Shown: positions 5,179 to 11,321 of the stretch, one piece after another | How positions within the stretch are numbered: position 1 is the stretch's first letter | Layout of the letters: each line of letters starts with the position of its first letter | Assembly (NCBI GenBank): GCA_017987055.1 | Contig: JAGNUJ010000047.1 | Coordinates: forward strand, 1-11,416 | Direction: 5' to 3' | Source: Giesbergeria sp. | GTDB lineage: Bacteria > Pseudomonadota > Gammaproteobacteria > Burkholderiales > Burkholderiaceae_C | DNA: 11,416 nucleotides | Made by a program: the position numbers and the translations under genes | Notes under the pieces: model-generated | Seen by the model: the letters and a program-made list of their open reading frames with translations, nothing else | Databases searched by the model: none | Told to the model about the DNA's origin: nothing

Positions 5179-5589
5179 ATGCGTACCTATCCTTCCAACA
5201 GTCCCGAAGCCGCCGCCCGCATCGTGGCGCTGGCCATGCTGGCCGATGGCAATGTCTGCCACCGCGAGATGCAAGCGCTGGACGCGCTGCACGCCAGTGA
5301 GCGCTTACAGCTGACGCCGCAGCAACTGCGCGCGGTGCTGCGCGGCCTATCAGAAGACCTGCTGGCCAGCGCCTACCCGCAGTGGGGCAGCACTTGCCAG
5401 ATGGACGGGCACGCGCTGGGCACGCTGTTGGACGAAGTGAGCGATCCGGCGCTGCGCGCCACCACGCTGGCGCTGTGCCGGCAACTGGTGCAAGCCGACG
5501 GCCACTATTCGCCAGCAGAGGAGGACTTGATGGCGCGGCTGGCACAGCACTGGCAGCTGCCCCAAGCTCCTGAAACCCCTGAAACCTGA
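5179..5589 (+). CDS. TerB-like protein
   Basis: 136 residues, close to a single TerB domain. TerB is an all-helical family in which two repeats each carry an acidic, metal-binding DG...E motif. Here they are seen as LADGNVCHREMQAL (21-34; Asp23, Glu30) and VQADGHYSPAEEDLM (104-118; Asp107, Glu114/Glu115). No signal peptide or membrane segment is present, so it is cytoplasmic. It starts 36 bases after the zinc-ribbon gene with a weak purine stretch (GAAAGC), and terC follows 30 bases after its stop. Classical tellurite operons also contain terZ, terA, terD and terE, which are absent, so tellurite resistance should not be assumed. The tail PETPET is short and low in complexity. Confidence 0.75.
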   Translation: MRTYPSNSPEAAARIVALAMLADGNVCHREMQALDALHASERLQLTPQQLRAVLRGLSEDLLASAYPQWGSTCQMDGHALGTLLDEVSDPALRATTLALCRQLVQADGHYSPAEEDLMARLAQHWQLPQAPETPET

Positions 5590-5619
5590 CCTACCCACTC
5601 CCTCAACGAGGCCCCGGCC

Positions 5620-6627
5620 ATGACCGAATTTCTCCAATCTCCTTTTCTGGGCCAGGCCACTTGGCTGTGGCTGATTTTTATCGGCGTAGTGGTGGCACTG
5701 CTGGCCTTTGACTTGGGCGTGCTGCACCGCGACGACCATGAAATCGGTATCCGCGAGAGCCTGTGGCTGTCGGGCGGCTACATCAGCGTCGCCACGCTGT
5801 TTGGCGGCTGGCTGTGGTGGCAGCTGGGCGCGCAAAGCGGCATCGACTACTTCACCGGCTTTATTGTGGAAAAGTCGCTGTCGATGGACAACGTGTTCGT
5901 GATTGCGATGATTTTTTCGTTCTTCGCCATTCCGCGCCAGTACCAGCACCGGGTGCTGTTCTGGGGCATTTTGGGTGCCATCGTGCTGCGCGCGGTGATG
6001 ATTGGTTTGGGTGCCGCGCTGGTGACGCAATTTAGCTGGGTGCTCTACATTTTTGGCGCGTTCTTGGTCATCACCGGCATCAAGATGCTGTCAATGTCCG
6101 AGGACAACGCGCCGGACTTGGCCAACAACGCCTTGGTGCGCTGGCTACAGCGCCACCTGCGCGTCACACCGACGCTGCACGGCAACACCTTCTTTGTGCG
6201 CGCACCGCACCCAACTGAGGGCGATAAAAAAGGCGCTGTGCTGTGGGCCACGCCGCTGTTTCTAGCGCTGTGCATGGTGGAAATGGCCGATCTGATTTTT
6301 GCCGTGGACTCGGTGCCAGCCATCTTTGCCATCACCACCGACCCGTTCATCGTCTACACCAGCAACATCTTCGCCATCTTGGGACTGCGTGCGCTGTACT
6401 TTGCGCTGGCCGCGATGGTGCACCGCTTCGTTTACCTGAAGTACGCCTTGGCTATGGTGCTGGTGTTCATTGGCGGCAAGATTTTCTTGGTCAACCTGAT
6501 TGGCAAAATTCCCTCATGGGTCAGCCTGGGCGTAACGGTGGGACTGATTGCCGGCGGCGTGCTGGTGTCGCTGTGGAAAACCCGTGGGCAGGACGCGACG
6601 AGCACCGAAGTGGATAAAAACGCTTAA
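5620..6627 (+). CDS. TerC-family integral membrane protein (Alx-like)
   Basis: 335 residues, the size of E. coli Alx (about 321). TerC-family proteins are multi-helix inner-membrane proteins; Alx and relatives have been linked to manganese export and to loading secreted metalloenzymes. About eight or nine hydrophobic segments are visible, the first at about 14-33. The conserved acidic motifs are all present: FDLGVLHR (30-37), VEKSLSMDNVFV (83-94; Glu84, Asp90, Asn91) and MVEMADLIFAVDSVPAI (219-235; Glu221, Asp224, Asp230). They would line a metal path within the membrane. A polar cytoplasmic loop lies at about 158-207. It follows the TerB-like gene by 30 bases, with an AGGCCCCGGCC leader and no clear SD. 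That gap is too short for the yybP-ykoY manganese riboswitch often found before this family. Any control would have to act at the cluster's head. Confidence 0.88.
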   Translation: MTEFLQSPFLGQATWLWLIFIGVVVALLAFDLGVLHRDDHEIGIRESLWLSGGYISVATLFGGWLWWQLGAQSGIDYFTGFIVEKSLSMDNVFVIAMIFSFFAIPRQYQHRVLFWGILGAIVLRAVMIGLGAALVTQFSWVLYIFGAFLVITGIKMLSMSEDNAPDLANNALVRWLQRHLRVTPTLHGNTFFVRAPHPTEGDKKGAVLWATPLFLALCMVEMADLIFAVDSVPAIFAITTDPFIVYTSNIFAILGLRALYFALAAMVHRFVYLKYALAMVLVFIGGKIFLVNLIGKIPSWVSLGVTVGLIAGGVLVSLWKTRGQDATSTEVDKNA

Positions 6628-6686
6628 GGGGCTCTGGCCGGGTAGTGGTGCAAGGCGACCAGCGCCCGTGCCACACTCGCGTCCCT

Positions 6687-8873
6687 ATGTCTTCTACAGA
6701 AACCGATTTAGCCCAAGCGGCCTTGCAAACCTTTGACCAAGTGGTGCAGTCCAGCGACGGTTTTCGCGGCCGCGCCGGCCAGCGCCGCATGGCCGAGCAA
6801 GTGGCGCACACCTTTAGCAGCGCGCAATTGGGCAAGCCCGAGGGCGACAACGTGGCGCCCCTGCGCGCCATTGCCGTCATCCAAGCGGGCACCGGTGTCG
6901 GCAAGTCGCTGGCCTATTGCGCGCCGGCGATTGCGCTGGCACTGGCGCGCAACACGCGGGTGTTGATTTCGACCGCCACCGTGGCGCTGCAAGAGCAACT
7001 GGTCAACAAAGATTTGCCGGCGCTGGCGGCGCAACTGGCGCAGCCGTTTAACTTTGCGCTGGCCAAGGGGCGCGGGCGCTATGTCTGCAAACTCAAACTC
7101 GAACGCCTCGCCGGCACCGGTGAAGCGCACGACGAGGACGAGGGCGACCTGTTCCCCGAAGAAGCCTTTGCTGCACGCCCGCAGCACGAAACCGAAGCGC
7201 GCCTGCAGTTTTACGCCGCGATGGCGCAAACCCTGAGCAGCGGCGCGTGGGACGGCGACCGCGACAGCCTAGACACCCCGCCCGAACTCGAAGTCTGGAG
7301 CCCGGTCGCGGCCGAGGGCGCGACCTGCACCGGCAAGCACTGCCCAGCGTTTAACCAATGCACCTACTACGACAAGCGCAAAGAACTGGTCGGCGCGCAG
7401 GTCATCGTCGCCAACCACGATTTGCTGCTGTCCTCACTGGGCGCGCGGATGTTGCCCGAACTGGACAATTGCCTGCTGGTGCTGGACGAAGCGCACCACC
7501 TGCCGGCGATTGCGCTGGGGCAATTTGCTTGCAGCATGGATTTGAGCCGGCTCAACTGGATTGACCGCCTCGCCAGCCGCAGCCTGCGCATTGGGCAAAT
7601 GGTGCAGGTGCCAGAGATTGCCGACATTGCGCGCCACGCCAGCCAGTTGCGCCAGCACCTGCAGGATTTGGCGAAATTGGTGATGGACGTGTACGGCGAA
7701 GCATTGCGCCAGCCCGCGCCGCGCTGGGGCGGCCCCAACAGCAAACCGCCGCCCAGCCGCGTGCGCGTGCCACGCGGCGAACTGCCCGAGGCGCTGCTCG
7801 AACCCCTGACCCAGCTATCGCTGCACGCCAACGGCTTTTTGGAATGCCTGCGCGCCATCTCCAAAGCCCTGCGCGCCGAAATGCGCGACAAGCCCGACGA
7901 GGCGCGCCGCCTGTCGCAGCTGTACGCGCAAATCGGCATGCTCGCGCCCCGGCTGGAGCACGCCTCGGACACCGCGCAACTGCTGCTGCAACACGCCCCC
8001 GACGACGCCCCCGCCAACTACGTGCCGCCAGCCAAATGGTTCACGCTGGAGCTGGACGGCGACTTCATCCTCGTCAAAGCGCACGCCAGCCCGATCCTGC
8101 CGGGCGCTGCGCTGCGCCGCCATTTGTGGAGCAGCGTGCGCGGCGCCGTCCTCACCTCGGCGACGCTGACCAGTTGCGGGGAGTTTGATTTTTTTATGCA
8201 CGAATCGGGTCTGCACGGCGACGACGCGGCGACCACACTGGAAGTGGCCAGCCCGTTCAACTACGCCGCGCAAGGCACGCTCATCGCCGCCGAAACCCAC
8301 GCCGAGCCGCGCGAAGCCGCCCGTTTCACCGCCGAAATGGTCGAGGCGCTGCTCAACGACTTGGCGCAGGTCAAAGCCGGCGCGCTGGTGCTGTTCACCT
8401 CGCGCGAGCAGCTGCGCAAAGCGGTCGATGCGCTGCCCACCGCACTGCGCGCTTGCGTGCTGGTGCAAACCGCGCTGCCACGCACGCAACTGCTGGCACG
8501 CCACCGCGAGCGCGTCGCCGACGGTTTGGTCTCCATCATTTTCGGTATGCAGTCGTTTGGCGAAGGGCTGGATTTGCCGGGCCAGCTGTGCGAATCGGTG
8601 TTCATCACCAAACTGCCGTTTGCCCCGCCCGACGACCCCGTTGGCGAGGCGCGCGCCGAATGGCTGCGCGCCGTCGGGCGCGACCCGTTCAGCGAACTGG
8701 TGGTGCCGGCGACGGCGATGCGCTTGGCGCAATGGGCGGGACGCGCGATTCGCACCGAAGACGACCAAGCCCACATCTACTGCTACGACAAGCGCCTGAC
8801 ACGCACCAGCTACGGCCAGCGGCTGCTCAGCGGCCTGCCACCGTTTACGCTGGTGCGCCGCCCCGCTCTTTAA
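6687..8873 (+). CDS. dinG: ATP-dependent Fe-S helicase DinG
   Basis: 728 residues (E. coli DinG is about 716). DinG is a 5'-3' superfamily 2 helicase of the XPD group that unwinds R-loops, G-quadruplexes and stalled forks. Walker A is AGTGVGKS (67-74). The four iron-sulfur cysteines are Cys134 (GRYVCKL) and Cys214, Cys219 and Cys225 (TCTGKHCPAFNQC). Motif II is VLDEAHH (265-271), preceded by VIVANHDLLLSSL. Motif V is FGMQSFGEGLDLPGQ, and motif VI is QWAGRAIRTEDD (682-693). All are intact, so the protein should be active. The ATG at 6687 was chosen because homologous sequence begins there; it has no Shine-Dalgarno, and a GTG at 6645 would add 14 residues with no better signal. The gene is 59 bases after terC, with no terminator between them, so read-through from terC is possible. 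Confidence 0.93.
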   Translation: MSSTETDLAQAALQTFDQVVQSSDGFRGRAGQRRMAEQVAHTFSSAQLGKPEGDNVAPLRAIAVIQAGTGVGKSLAYCAPAIALALARNTRVLISTATVALQEQLVNKDLPALAAQLAQPFNFALAKGRGRYVCKLKLERLAGTGEAHDEDEGDLFPEEAFAARPQHETEARLQFYAAMAQTLSSGAWDGDRDSLDTPPELEVWSPVAAEGATCTGKHCPAFNQCTYYDKRKELVGAQVIVANHDLLLSSLGARMLPELDNCLLVLDEAHHLPAIALGQFACSMDLSRLNWIDRLASRSLRIGQMVQVPEIADIARHASQLRQHLQDLAKLVMDVYGEALRQPAPRWGGPNSKPPPSRVRVPRGELPEALLEPLTQLSLHANGFLECLRAISKALRAEMRDKPDEARRLSQLYAQIGMLAPRLEHASDTAQLLLQHAPDDAPANYVPPAKWFTLELDGDFILVKAHASPILPGAALRRHLWSSVRGAVLTSATLTSCGEFDFFMHESGLHGDDAATTLEVASPFNYAAQGTLIAAETHAEPREAARFTAEMVEALLNDLAQVKAGALVLFTSREQLRKAVDALPTALRACVLVQTALPRTQLLARHRERVADGLVSIIFGMQSFGEGLDLPGQLCESVFITKLPFAPPDDPVGEARAEWLRAVGRDPFSELVVPATAMRLAQWAGRAIRTEDDQAHIYCYDKRLTRTSYGQRLLSGLPPFTLVRRPAL

Positions 8874-8879
8874 AAAGTG

Positions 8880-8955
8880 AGCTGCTAGCGCACGCTTTTA
8901 AAGGCTTTCAGACTGTTTATGCTGCGCATCTGTTTAAATACCTGCGCTACTAGCT
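8880..8955. repeat. Pair of dispersed-repeat cores facing each other after dinG, copy B
   Basis: AGCTGCTAGCGCA (8880-8892) and TGCGCTACTAGCT (8943-8955) are inverted copies matching at 11 of 13 positions, separated by 50 bases. Each resembles the core of copy A at 3772-3782. An AT-rich flank (ATCATTTTTAATAAG) follows on the right, as expected for a copy in reverse orientation. There is no perfect stem with a T-run, so its role as a dinG terminator is uncertain. Confidence 0.5.
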
Positions 8956-8988
8956 ATCATTTTTAATAAGCCCCTTTGGAGGAAAACT

Positions 8989-9360
8989 ATGCCCCACCAC
9001 ATCCCCGCCTGCCCGATGTGCGGCCTTGAGAACACCTACCCCGACGCCGGCAACTACGTCTGCCCCGACTGCGCCTACGAATGGCCGCAAGTGGCCAGCG
9101 CCGACAGCGACGCCGCCGCCAGTGACGCTGGTGACGCTAGTGATGGCATCGTGCGCGACGCCAACGGCAACGTGCTGCAAGACGGCGACGCGGTGATTTT
9201 GGTGAAAGACCTGAAAGTCAAAGGCTCGTCCACCACGCTGAAAAAGGGCACCAAAATCAAGAGCATTCGCTTGGTCGATGGCGCCGACGGCCACAACGTC
9301 GATTGCAAAACCGACCTCGGCAGCCTGCTGCTGAAATCCGAGTTTTTGAAGAAAGCCTGA
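8989..9360 (+). CDS. yjdM: Zinc-ribbon protein YjdM (formerly PhnA)
   Basis: 123 residues (E. coli YjdM is about 111). The ATG at 8989 has a strong GGAGG at 8978-8982. The N-terminal zinc ribbon uses Cys8/Cys11 and Cys25/Cys28 (ACPMCG and YVCPDCAYEW). The C-terminal domain carries the family signature IVRDANGNVLQDGDAVILVKDLKVKGSS and ends with LKSEFLKKA, matching E. coli closely from memory. The old name refers to its former place near the phn genes; it is not needed for phosphonate use, and its function is poorly known. The acidic Ser/Ala/Asp linker (about 36-52) is longer than in E. coli and is partly encoded by three 9-base units. The TGA stop lies within the second copy of the 44-nt hairpin repeat. 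It is separated from dinG by 115 bases of repeats and probably has its own promoter. Confidence 0.93.
   Translation: MPHHIPACPMCGLENTYPDAGNYVCPDCAYEWPQVASADSDAAASDAGDASDGIVRDANGNVLQDGDAVILVKDLKVKGSSTTLKKGTKIKSIRLVDGADGHNVDCKTDLGSLLLKSEFLKKA
9121..9147 (+). repeat. Three tandem 9-base units in the yjdM linker
   Basis: AGTGACGCT, GGTGACGCT and AGTGATGGC lie in frame, coding Ser/Gly-Asp-Ala type triplets. This is a likely site of slippage-driven length change in the acidic linker between the zinc ribbon and the C-terminal domain. Confidence 0.6.
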
Positions 9361-9400
9361 CCAATGGCGCGGCAAGCCCCGGGATTGAGCCCGGGGTCAA
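9357..9400 (+). repeat. 44-nt hairpin repeat, copy 2
   Basis: This matches copy 1 (3654-3697) at 42 of 44 bases, differing only in the loop (ATTGAG instead of GTTCAG). The stem is CCCCGGG (9377-9383) with CCCGGGG (9390-9396). The TGA in the repeat's first bases (9358-9360) is the stop codon of yjdM. Confidence 0.85.
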
Positions 9401-9412
9401 CGTCTGAGAAAC

Positions 9413-9433
9413 CACGACCGGCAACCGGTCGTG
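9413..9433 (+). repeat. Perfect 9-bp hairpin after the 44-nt repeat
   Basis: CACGACCGG (9413-9421) pairs perfectly with CCGGTCGTG (9425-9433) around CAA. It is not followed by a T-run. It stands 12 bases after the 44-nt repeat and would add to the transcript-end structure of yjdM. Confidence 0.6.
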
Positions 9434-9473
9434 TGCCCGAAAAATACGAGGTTATGACAAAATCAGCACACCT

Positions 9474-9516
9474 CGCTTGATAGATAAACGCTATTAGCTA
9501 CTCTCTACATAGCGCC
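9474..9516 (-). repeat. Dispersed intergenic repeat, copy C (reverse orientation)
   Basis: Bases 9489-9499 are the exact reverse complement of the 11-mer AGCTAATAGCG in copy A. Read on the minus strand, the next bases (GTTTATCTATCAAGCG) are comparable with CCGTATCTATTGGCTT of copy A. The outer edges are uncertain. The rest of 9434-9527 shows no gene. Confidence 0.45.
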
Positions 9517-9527
9517 AATCCACTTTT

Positions 9528-9552
9528 AAAGAGCCCTAGGCTCTTTTTTTTT
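9528..9552 (+). terminator. Rho-independent terminator before the first PHA depolymerase gene
   Basis: AAAGAGCC (9528-9535) pairs perfectly with GGCTCTTT (9539-9546) around CTA, and the T-run continues to 9552. It is in the plus orientation and ends only 29 bases before the depolymerase ATG. It either stops yjdM read-through or acts as an attenuator in the depolymerase leader. Confidence 0.85.
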
Positions 9553-9581
9553 CGCCTCACCCGCGCCCACAAGGACTCTCC

Positions 9582-10706
9582 ATGGACTGGAATACCCACT
9601 TCACCCAAATGATGGGCGATGCCACCGAGATGATGTATGGCACCCACTTTTTGAACGCTACCGAAGCGCTGCAGCGCGTGCTGCTTGGCGTCCCCCCAAC
9701 GCACGCTGCGCCCGCTGCCCGCTGCAGCCCGCACAGCAGCCTTGATGTGCTCGAAGCGCTGCTGCCCAGTCGCCAAGCCAGCGCCCAGCCGCCCAACATC
9801 GAAGCGCCCGACAGCTTTCAGCGCGTGCCCATCATGGTGTGCGGCGCGCTGCACCACTACTGGTTGTACGTGCCGCCGGGTGCCGCCGCTGCGGCTAAAA
9901 CCAGCCCGCCGATGCCGCTGGTGCTCATGCTGCACGGCTGCTCGCAAGAGGCCGCCGAATTTGCCGCCGCCACCGAAATGAACACCGCAGCAGCCAGCGC
10001 CAACGCGCTGGTGCTGTACCCCGAGCAAGCGCGCGGCGCCAATCCCGGCGGCTGCTGGAATTGGTTTGAACCAGCAAACCAGCAACGCGGCCAAGGCGAG
10101 CTGGGGTTGATAGTGGCCATGCTGCTGGACGTGATGGCACGCCACCCGGTGGACGCGCAGCGCGTGTACGCGGCCGGCATCTCAGCGGGCGGCGCAATGG
10201 CGGCGCTGCTGGCGCGCGAATACCCCGAGTTGTTTGCCGCCGTGGGCGTGCATTCGGGTCTGCGCGCCGGCGCGGCCGACAATGTGATGGCCGCGCTCTC
10301 GGCGATGAACAACGGCGCTAAAGTCGGCACCAGCGAGACGCCACCGACGCACAACAGCGGCGCGGCGCAGCCAGCGCTGATCGTCTTTCACGGCGAAAAC
10401 GACAGCACCGTACACCCCAAAAACGGCGCGCAATTGGTCCAAGCCGCGCTGCAAACTGCGCTGGGCGACAAAAATGCCGCCTTGCACGAAACGCAGCAAG
10501 GCCAGTCCAACGCCGGCCAGCGCTTTACGCGCCACCTCTACCGCGGCAGCGACAGCGACAAGGTACTGGTCGAACACTGGCTGCTGCACAACGGCGGCCA
10601 CGCATGGTCTGGCGGCAGCGCCAAGGTTGGCCAAACCGACCCCAAAGGCGTCAGCGCCACCCAAGAAATGCTGCGCTTCTTTTTGGAACACCCACAGAAG
10701 CACTAA
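9582..10706 (+). CDS. PHA/PHB depolymerase-type esterase (Esterase_PHB family)
   Basis: 374 residues; the ATG at 9582 has AAGGA 6 bases upstream. It belongs to the alpha/beta-hydrolase group that contains short-chain-length polyhydroxyalkanoate depolymerases and LpqC/feruloyl-esterase-like proteins. Oxyanion region: LMLHGCSQ (115-122). Nucleophile: GISAGGAM, with Ser201. Acid: FHGENDSTV, with Asp274. Histidine: HNGGHAWSGG, with His340. GGCWNWF (156-162) is also typical. There is no signal peptide, substrate-binding domain or linker, so it is likely intracellular, acting on stored polymer or on small esters. The N-terminal about 75 residues, before the catalytic domain, begin MDWNTHF and are shared with the paralogue at 11322. 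A terminator follows 35 bases after the stop. Intracellular PHB mobilisation is the best guess; a short-chain esterase is the alternative. Confidence 0.85.
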   Translation: MDWNTHFTQMMGDATEMMYGTHFLNATEALQRVLLGVPPTHAAPAARCSPHSSLDVLEALLPSRQASAQPPNIEAPDSFQRVPIMVCGALHHYWLYVPPGAAAAAKTSPPMPLVLMLHGCSQEAAEFAAATEMNTAAASANALVLYPEQARGANPGGCWNWFEPANQQRGQGELGLIVAMLLDVMARHPVDAQRVYAAGISAGGAMAALLAREYPELFAAVGVHSGLRAGAADNVMAALSAMNNGAKVGTSETPPTHNSGAAQPALIVFHGENDSTVHPKNGAQLVQAALQTALGDKNAALHETQQGQSNAGQRFTRHLYRGSDSDKVLVEHWLLHNGGHAWSGGSAKVGQTDPKGVSATQEMLRFFLEHPQKH

Positions 10707-10713
10707 CGCTGAA

Positions 10714-10736
10714 GGTGCGCTAGCGCCCAAGCACCT
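10714..10736 (+). repeat. Small inverted repeat with a GCGCTAGCGC palindrome
   Basis: AGGTGC (10714-10719) pairs with GCACCT (10731-10736). The loop overlaps the palindrome GCGCTAGCGC (10717-10726), which resembles the TAGCGC core of the dispersed repeat. It may be a worn copy of that repeat, standing just before the terminator. Confidence 0.35.
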
Positions 10737-10741
10737 GCACC

Positions 10742-10768
10742 AGCCCAAAAGTATTTGGGCTTTTTTTT
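10742..10768 (+). terminator. Rho-independent terminator after the first depolymerase gene
   Basis: AGCCCAAA (10742-10749) pairs perfectly with TTTGGGCT (10754-10761) around AGTA, and the T-run continues to 10768. It separates the first depolymerase gene from the CopG-type regulator unit. Confidence 0.92.
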
Positions 10769-10788
10769 GCCTGTCAAAGCTTGAAACC

Positions 10789-10822
10789 ATCCACACGGCA
10801 TCCATATGGATTCTAATTGGAT
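10789..10822. promoter_or_regulatory. Symmetric four-half-site operator candidate before the CopG-type gene
   Basis: The layout is ATCCA-N6-ATCCA-TA-TGGAT-N6-TGGAT. It has exact dyad symmetry about 10805/10806, and half-sites on each side are 11 bases apart, one DNA turn. It occupies the space between the terminator and the ATG at 10840, where the promoter must lie, and begins 3 bases after a TTGAAA sequence that could be a -35 box. Ribbon-helix-helix dimers bind short repeated half-sites cooperatively, so autoregulation by the adjacent CopG-type protein is a natural inference. Confidence 0.6.
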
Positions 10823-10839
10823 GCCAAAAGGATTATTTT

Positions 10840-11265
10840 ATGAACAACATACACCCACTAGTTCCTGCCCGCAGCAAAGTGCCGGAGTCTGAAAAAGTCA
10901 CCATTAATCTGGGCTATGTGGACTTGGGGCACGTTGATTTGCTGGTGGCGGAGGGCTTTTATGCCAACCGCACCGACTTCATCCGCACCGCCATTCGCAA
11001 CCAGCTGGCCCTCCAATCGGAGGCCGTGCGCCAAGTGGTGGCGCGCAAGATGCTGGTGCTGGGCTTGCAGCGCTTTAGCCGCGCCGATTTGGAAGCCATC
11101 CAAGCGGCGGGCGAGACGCTGGACATCCGCGTCCTCGGGCTGGCCAGCATTGACGAGGACGTCCCGGCGGCGCTGGCGCAGGCGACGATTGCCAGCGTCA
11201 CCGTGTTGGGCGCTTTTCAGGCCAGCGCCGCCGTCAAGGCCGCCTTGGCCGGGCGCATCGGATGA
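10840..11265 (+). CDS. CopG-type ribbon-helix-helix regulator linked to PHA depolymerase genes
   Basis: 141 residues; the ATG at 10840 follows AAAAGGAT. An upstream extension of the frame crosses the terminator and is rejected. The RHH fold is seen as a beta strand KVTINLGYVDLG (19-30), a first helix HVDLLVAEGF (31-40), and a second helix starting with NRTDFIRTAIRNQL (43-56). The remaining half (about 66-141) is not a standard RHH part. It has a helix FSRADLEAIQAAG and then an Ala/Val-rich, evenly spaced segment, RVLGLASIDEDVPAALAQATIASVTVLGAFQAS. This could be an effector-binding or oligomerisation domain, which I do not recognise. Its neighbours on both sides are PHA-depolymerase-type genes. 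It lies 56 bases ahead of the second one with no terminator between, so it probably forms an operon with that gene and controls its own expression through the operator at 10789-10822. Confidence 0.85.
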   Translation: MNNIHPLVPARSKVPESEKVTINLGYVDLGHVDLLVAEGFYANRTDFIRTAIRNQLALQSEAVRQVVARKMLVLGLQRFSRADLEAIQAAGETLDIRVLGLASIDEDVPAALAQATIASVTVLGAFQASAAVKAALAGRIG

Positions 11266-11321
11266 ACGCCCTCAAGCACCCAAACCACTTTTTCACGCTC
11301 CCAACCCACCAAGGAATTGCC

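Noticed and set aside
5590..5619. yybP-ykoY manganese riboswitch before terC
   Set aside because: Only 30 bases separate the genes, too few for this riboswitch, and its conserved loops are not seen at the cluster head either.
5179..6627. Tellurite-resistance operon
   Set aside because: Only TerB-like and TerC-like proteins are present; both families have wider roles, and terZ, terA, terD and terE are missing.
6645..6686. GTG at 6645 as dinG start
   Set aside because: No better ribosome-binding site, and the extra 14 residues do not look like DinG; the ATG at 6687 fits the expected N-terminus, although without a clear SD.
7815..8774. Long minus-strand frame opposite dinG (and similar ones opposite sqr and the depolymerase gene)
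   Set aside because: Frames mirroring GC-rich codon usage of the real gene; Arg/Gln/Gly-rich composition, no motifs, no ribosome-binding site.
3654..9400. CRISPR array or composite transposon bounded by the 44-nt repeats
   Set aside because: The two copies are 5.7 kb apart in direct orientation, with ordinary chromosomal genes between and no transposase or spacer series.
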